From: Planctomycetota bacterium
GTDB taxonomy: Bacteria; Planctomycetota; SZUA-567; H5-PLA8; CALKMO01
Length of the DNA stretch: 9,423 nucleotides
Assembly (NCBI GenBank): GCA_026417845.1
Contig: JAOACM010000135.1
Location: forward strand, 1 to 9,423
Direction: 5' to 3'
Of the stretch, positions 6,446 through 9,423 are shown piece after piece. The position numbers and the translations under genes were made by a program. A model generated the notes under the pieces. That model saw only the letters and a list, made by a program, of their open reading frames with translations, was not told the origin of the DNA and searched no databases. Position 1 is the stretch's first letter. Every line of letters starts with the position of its first letter.

Positions 6446-6570
6446 TAATCGTTTGCCGGGGTTCAGGAAGGGGCTGCTGCTTGCAGCGACTCGCTCGATC
6501 GGGACAACAATAGCGTTACCACATGCCTCCGCGCCCCCTGGACCCCGTAACGTGGGACGGCAAACAATTA
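6446..6570 (-). repeat. Inverted-repeat element 3 (125 bp), upstream of VWA-GATase gene
   Basis: The ends are TAATCGTTTGCCGG and ACGGCAAACAATTA. Subterminal sequence shows it is inverted relative to elements 1 and 2. Its left part, GTTTGCCGGGGTTCAGG (6451-6467), matches the right end of element 2 read on the minus strand (GTTTGCCGCGTTCAGG). Its right part read on the minus strand, GTTTGCCGTCCC followed by ACGGGG, resembles the left ends of elements 1 and 2. Because the gene it precedes is on the plus strand, it keeps the same orientation relative to the downstream gene, 150 bp away. I see no clear flanking direct repeat. No protein is evident in it. Confidence 0.72.
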
Positions 6571-6619
6571 AGAGCTTATCCAGAAACCTCCGGCGGTGCG
6601 GCTTATGCGCTCAGCGAAT

Positions 6620-6644
6620 CCTACCGTCCGGCAGGAAGTTTTTT
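6620..6644 (+). terminator. Terminator-like hairpin in the leader of the VWA-GATase gene
   Basis: CCTaCC (6620-6625) pairs with GGcAGG (6630-6635) through five Watson-Crick pairs and one A-C mismatch around a GTCC loop. AAG and six Ts follow (6639-6644). This is an intrinsic-terminator shape 50 bp past element 3 and 76 bp before the start at 6721, so it may act as an attenuator. A 13-codon reading frame from ATG at 6605 (MRSANPTVRQEVF) ends in TGA directly after the T-run, but its ribosome binding site is poor. It could also end stray transcription coming from the left. Confidence 0.45.
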
Positions 6645-6702
6645 GAGAGGCTCTAAAAACCGGCGGCGGGGACGTAGCCGGCGGGGGGCTTTCGCGGGGG
6701 GA

Positions 6703-6710
6703 GGGGGAGG
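6703..6710 (+). promoter_or_regulatory. Ribosome binding site for the GTG start at 6721
   Basis: GGGGGAGG ends 10 nt before GTG at 6721, at the tip of a purine-rich run. This supports the GTG over the in-frame ATG at 6736, whose spacing would be 25 nt. Confidence 0.55.
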
Positions 6711-6720
6711 CGTCGGCATC

Positions 6721-9423
6721 GTGATACCGCGTTTCATGTATCCCGAAGCGCTCCTGCTCGGCATACCGGCGCTGGGGCTGGTCTGGGTCCTCCACTCCCG
6801 CGGCCGGGCGGGACTGCGCGGTCTGCGCGGACGCATAGCACTAACCATCCGGTCCGCCATCGTGATCCTGCTCCTGCTGGCCCTTGCCGGGCTTCAGATG
6901 GTCGAGGAACGCAGATTCGCTACGGTTATCTTCGCGGTGGATTGTTCGCGCAGCGTGCCGGAGGCGCTGCAGAAGAGAAGTCTGGAATACATCCGCGGCG
7001 CACTGAAAACGAAGATGCCGGACGACCGGGCCGGTCTGATCGCTTTCGGCGGCCATGCGTCGGTTGAGCGGTGGCCGGATGAATCGTTCGTGACCACGCC
7101 GGAGACGATCCGCGGGCAGATACGGAAGGACGCGACCGACATATCGGAGGCATTGCGTGCGGCGGCGGCGGCCTTCCCGTCGGCTGGAGGCAAGCGGGTT
7201 GTGCTGTTTACCGACGGGCGGGAAACGCGCGGCGATGCGGCAGCCGAAGCCCAGCGGTTGCGCGCGGCAGGAATAAGAATAGACGTCGTCCCCCTCGACA
7301 GCGGATGGACGCGCGAGGTTCTGGTGGAAAAGCTGGCGATGCCGGCTGAGGTGGGCTTCGACGAGGCGTTCGACGCCGATGTGCACGTCCGCTCGACCGG
7401 GCCGTGCGATGCCGTAGTCCGGTTGTTTTCCGACGAGCGCATGGAGCCGCCCGAGCGAGATTCCGCCGGGCGGCTGGCGCCAGAGGCCGCGGACGGCCGG
7501 GGAACGGATGCCGGCGGGGAGGAAGGCGGAAAACACCGGCCGGCGAAGACGATGCTCCTGGAGCGAAGAGTGCGGCTGCTGGAGGGCAGGAACAGGATCC
7601 CGTTCCCGGGCCTGAGGATACGCCGGGGAGGGTTCCACAGGTTCGAAGCTACCGTCGAGACGCTCGATCCGGGCGCGGATTCCATAATGGAGAACAACCA
7701 CGCGTACGGATTCACTCACGTGGAGACCGATTGCCGCGCGCTGATAATGACCAGCGACATAGGCATGATCGAGCCGCTGTACGCGGCGCTGGAAGGCGAA
7801 AGGCTCGAGCTTGATGTACGGACTCCGATCAATCTCCCGACGTCTCCCGCCGAGATCGCCGACTACGATTGCATCGTCCTTGCCAACATCGGCCGGGGGC
7901 ACTTCAGCGGCCCGATGATGGAAGAGATCGAGGTCTGCGTCCGCGACCGCGGGGCGGGGCTGATAATGATCGGAGGCGATCAGTCGTTTGGCGCCGGTGG
8001 CTACCTGAATACGCCGGTAGAAAGCGCGCTGCCGGTGAAAATGGACATCGAGAACAGGAAACTGATGCCCAACGGGGCCTTGGCGCTGGTTATAGACCGT
8101 TCGGGCAGCATGGAAGGAGACAAGCTGGCCCTCGCGAAGGCCGCGGCCCGGGCCGCCGCGGATACCCTCTCCGACGAGGATTATATAGCCGTACTTGCCT
8201 TCGATGCCGAGGTCTACTGGCTGGTCAGGCCCATTCGCGCGCAGCACCGCGGGAAGATCAGGGCCGCCATCTCCTCCCTGGGTGCCGGCGGCGGCACCTT
8301 CATTTACCCGGCCCTGAAGGAAGCGTGGTATGCGCTCAAGCCTCTGGATGCCGCGACGAAACACATCATCCTCCTGTCGGATGGCCAGACCATGGGCAAC
8401 GGTTACGAAAAGCTGGCCAGGGCAATAGCCGCTGACAGAATTACCGTGACATCGGTAGGCATAGGCGAACCGGACGGCCAGCCTCTGATGCAGTCCATCG
8501 CCAGGAACGGTGGCGGGCGCTACTACGAGGCGAAGGATCCGAGGAAGCTGCCGCAGATATTCATAAAGGAGGCCGCGATAGTACGGAAGCCGCTTATCCT
8601 GAGCGACGAGAAAGGGCTGCCGGTGCAGCCGCACCAACCAGGCGAGCTTGCGCGCGGCATGGCGTCTCCGATACCTCCTGTCAGGGCGATAGTGATGACG
8701 ACGCCCAAACCTGCGGCTGAGATTGAGCTCGTCGTGACGGCCGGAGGCGAAAAGCTGCCCCTGCTGGCAGCCTGGCATTTCGGCTTGGGCAGGGCCGTGG
8801 CTTTCACATCGGACGCATCCGCGCGCTGGGCCCCGGCATGGGTCTCATGGGAGGGCTACAAGGGGTTCTGGATCAGGACCTTCCGGTGGGCCGGGCGCAA
8901 ACGGATACCGGGCGAACACACCGTGACCTGCCGAGCCGAAGGCGAAATCGCGCGTGTAACGATCGAGGGGATAGACAGGAAAGGCGAATACATCAACTTC
9001 GCGCGTCTGGCCGGAGCGGCGACAGGCCCATCGCGCGAACCTGTTCCGCTGCGCTTCGAACAGAAAGCGCCGGGAAGGTACGAGGCGATATTCGCTCTCG
9101 ATGAGGTCGGCGCATACAGCGTCACGGTCGTGGATGAACGTCCGGGCGGCATCGCCCACTCCCAGACGGTCGGCATCTCCAACAGCTATTCTCCCGAATA
9201 TCTGCACCTTGACGCGGACCGCCCGCTGATAGCAAGACTTGCCTCCTCGGACCCGGCGGCCGGCCGTATGCTGTCGCTTGACGACGACCCTGGGAAAGCC
9301 GGCATATTCGCCCGCGATTTCCCGCCCTCCCGCGAACCGACCGACATGTTCTGGCTCCTGCTGTGGGCTGCGCTGCTGCTCTTCCCTCTGGATGTGGCGG
9401 TCAGGCGGGTATTCTTCGAACCC
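6721..9423 (+). CDS. Long membrane protein with two VWA domains and a GATase-like domain (3' partial)
   Basis: The 901 codons in the window have no stop and run off the right edge. Hydrophobic segments at about 8-25 and 40-58 lead into VWA domain 1, with MIDAS DCSRS (74-78), T139 and LFTDG (D165). A beta-sandwich-like region follows, with a low-complexity Glu/Gly/Pro-rich insert (about 242-276). Next is a GATase-like domain (about 337-432) with YDCIVLANIGRG and GLIMIGGDQSFGAGGY; the nucleophile-elbow cysteine is missing, so glutaminase activity is not expected. VWA domain 2 has MIDAS DRSGS (459-463), T526 in GGGT, and LLSDG (D554). A C-terminal beta-rich domain and a hydrophobic helix (about 876-894) close the visible part. 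Both MIDAS sites look intact. This architecture occurs in Planctomycetota-like genomes near MoxR/DUF58 genes, often annotated as VWA or glutamine amidotransferase proteins. The GTG at 6721 is chosen from its ribosome binding site. It is divergent from the MoxR gene. The function is unknown; an envelope role with MoxR is inference. Confidence 0.92.
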   Translation, partial: MIPRFMYPEALLLGIPALGLVWVLHSRGRAGLRGLRGRIALTIRSAIVILLLLALAGLQMVEERRFATVIFAVDCSRSVPEALQKRSLEYIRGALKTKMPDDRAGLIAFGGHASVERWPDESFVTTPETIRGQIRKDATDISEALRAAAAAFPSAGGKRVVLFTDGRETRGDAAAEAQRLRAAGIRIDVVPLDSGWTREVLVEKLAMPAEVGFDEAFDADVHVRSTGPCDAVVRLFSDERMEPPERDSAGRLAPEAADGRGTDAGGEEGGKHRPAKTMLLERRVRLLEGRNRIPFPGLRIRRGGFHRFEATVETLDPGADSIMENNHAYGFTHVETDCRALIMTSDIGMIEPLYAALEGERLELDVRTPINLPTSPAEIADYDCIVLANIGRGHFSGPMMEEIEVCVRDRGAGLIMIGGDQSFGAGGYLNTPVESALPVKMDIENRKLMPNGALALVIDRSGSMEGDKLALAKAAARAAADTLSDEDYIAVLAFDAEVYWLVRPIRAQHRGKIRAAISSLGAGGGTFIYPALKEAWYALKPLDAATKHIILLSDGQTMGNGYEKLARAIAADRITVTSVGIGEPDGQPLMQSIARNGGGRYYEAKDPRKLPQIFIKEAAIVRKPLILSDEKGLPVQPHQPGELARGMASPIPPVRAIVMTTPKPAAEIELVVTAGGEKLPLLAAWHFGLGRAVAFTSDASARWAPAWVSWEGYKGFWIRTFRWAGRKRIPGEHTVTCRAEGEIARVTIEGIDRKGEYINFARLAGAATGPSREPVPLRFEQKAPGRYEAIFALDEVGAYSVTVVDERPGGIAHSQTVGISNSYSPEYLHLDADRPLIARLASSDPAAGRMLSLDDDPGKAGIFARDFPPSREPTDMFWLLLWAALLLFPLDVAVRRVFFEP

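Noticed and set aside
4279..6570. Inverted-repeat elements as integron attC sites
   Set aside because: The required RYYYAAC / GTTRRRY core arrangement is not met: the ends read GTTTGCC at the 5' side and GGCAAAC at the 3' side. There are no short cassette genes between them.
4279..6570. Inverted-repeat elements as a CRISPR array
   Set aside because: Copies are more than 600 bp apart or separated by genes, are themselves over 120 bp, and are not in one direct orientation; no cas gene is present.
6841..8778. 645-codon open frame on the minus strand inside the VWA-GATase gene
   Set aside because: It lies wholly antisense to a protein with clear VWA and GATase-like motifs. Its product is rich in Arg, His and Gly with no domain character, as expected for an antisense frame in GC-rich coding DNA.
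941..9423. Cluster as a defence or conflict system of the MoxR-VWA ternary type
   Set aside because: No effector, protease or STAND-like partner gene is visible. MoxR plus DUF58 plus BatA-like membrane proteins fits the widespread housekeeping-like envelope arrangement better; partners outside the window cannot be excluded.

Overview
This GC-rich window (my estimate is a little over 60% G+C, not computed) carries a MoxR / DUF58 / von Willebrand factor A (VWA) gene cluster with unusually roomy, structured intergenic DNA. Long VWA proteins with BatA-type N-termini and inactive glutamine-amidotransferase-like (GATase-like) domains, next to MoxR and DUF58 genes, suggest a bacterium of the Planctomycetota or a similarly organised phylum such as Sumerlaeota. 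That placement is inference from gene content; no rRNA or marker gene is present.

Layout. (1) 22-771 (+): a membrane-anchored protein of unknown function, with its frame open to the left edge. (2) 772-940: a short convergent intergenic region with hairpins and one lone end of a repeat. (3) 941-2980 (-): a BatA-like VWA membrane protein. (4) 2981-3286: a GC-rich gap with no recognisable gene. (5) 3287-4219 (-): a DUF58 protein. (6) 4220-4592: a gap with inverted-repeat element 1 and a terminator-like hairpin behind the MoxR gene. (7) 4593-5609 (-): a MoxR-family AAA+ ATPase. (8) 5610-6720: a 1.1-kb divergent intergenic region with leader hairpins, elements 2 and 3, a 617-bp stretch without a recognisable gene, and a terminator-like hairpin in the leader of the next gene. 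(9) 6721 to the right edge (+): a very long protein with two VWA domains, a GATase-like domain and terminal membrane segments, cut by the window end.

How the genes may work together. MoxR ATPases are generally thought to act as chaperone-like remodelers with VWA partners that bind metal through a MIDAS site. Here one MoxR is encoded beside three VWA-fold proteins: one predicted soluble (DUF58) and two predicted membrane-anchored with large extracytoplasmic or periplasmic parts. This fits an envelope-linked MoxR/VWA module of unknown substrate.

The most unusual feature is non-coding. Three elements of 138, 124 and 125 bp are bounded by inverted ends close to TAATTGTTTGCCGC / GCGGCAAACAATTA. 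They have distinguishable left and right ends, and each lies 60-150 bp upstream of a gene start (DUF58, MoxR, VWA-GATase) in the same orientation relative to that gene. A lone end lies at 807-820. They could be a small non-autonomous mobile (MITE-like) family or structured cis-regulatory leaders; the sequence alone does not decide.
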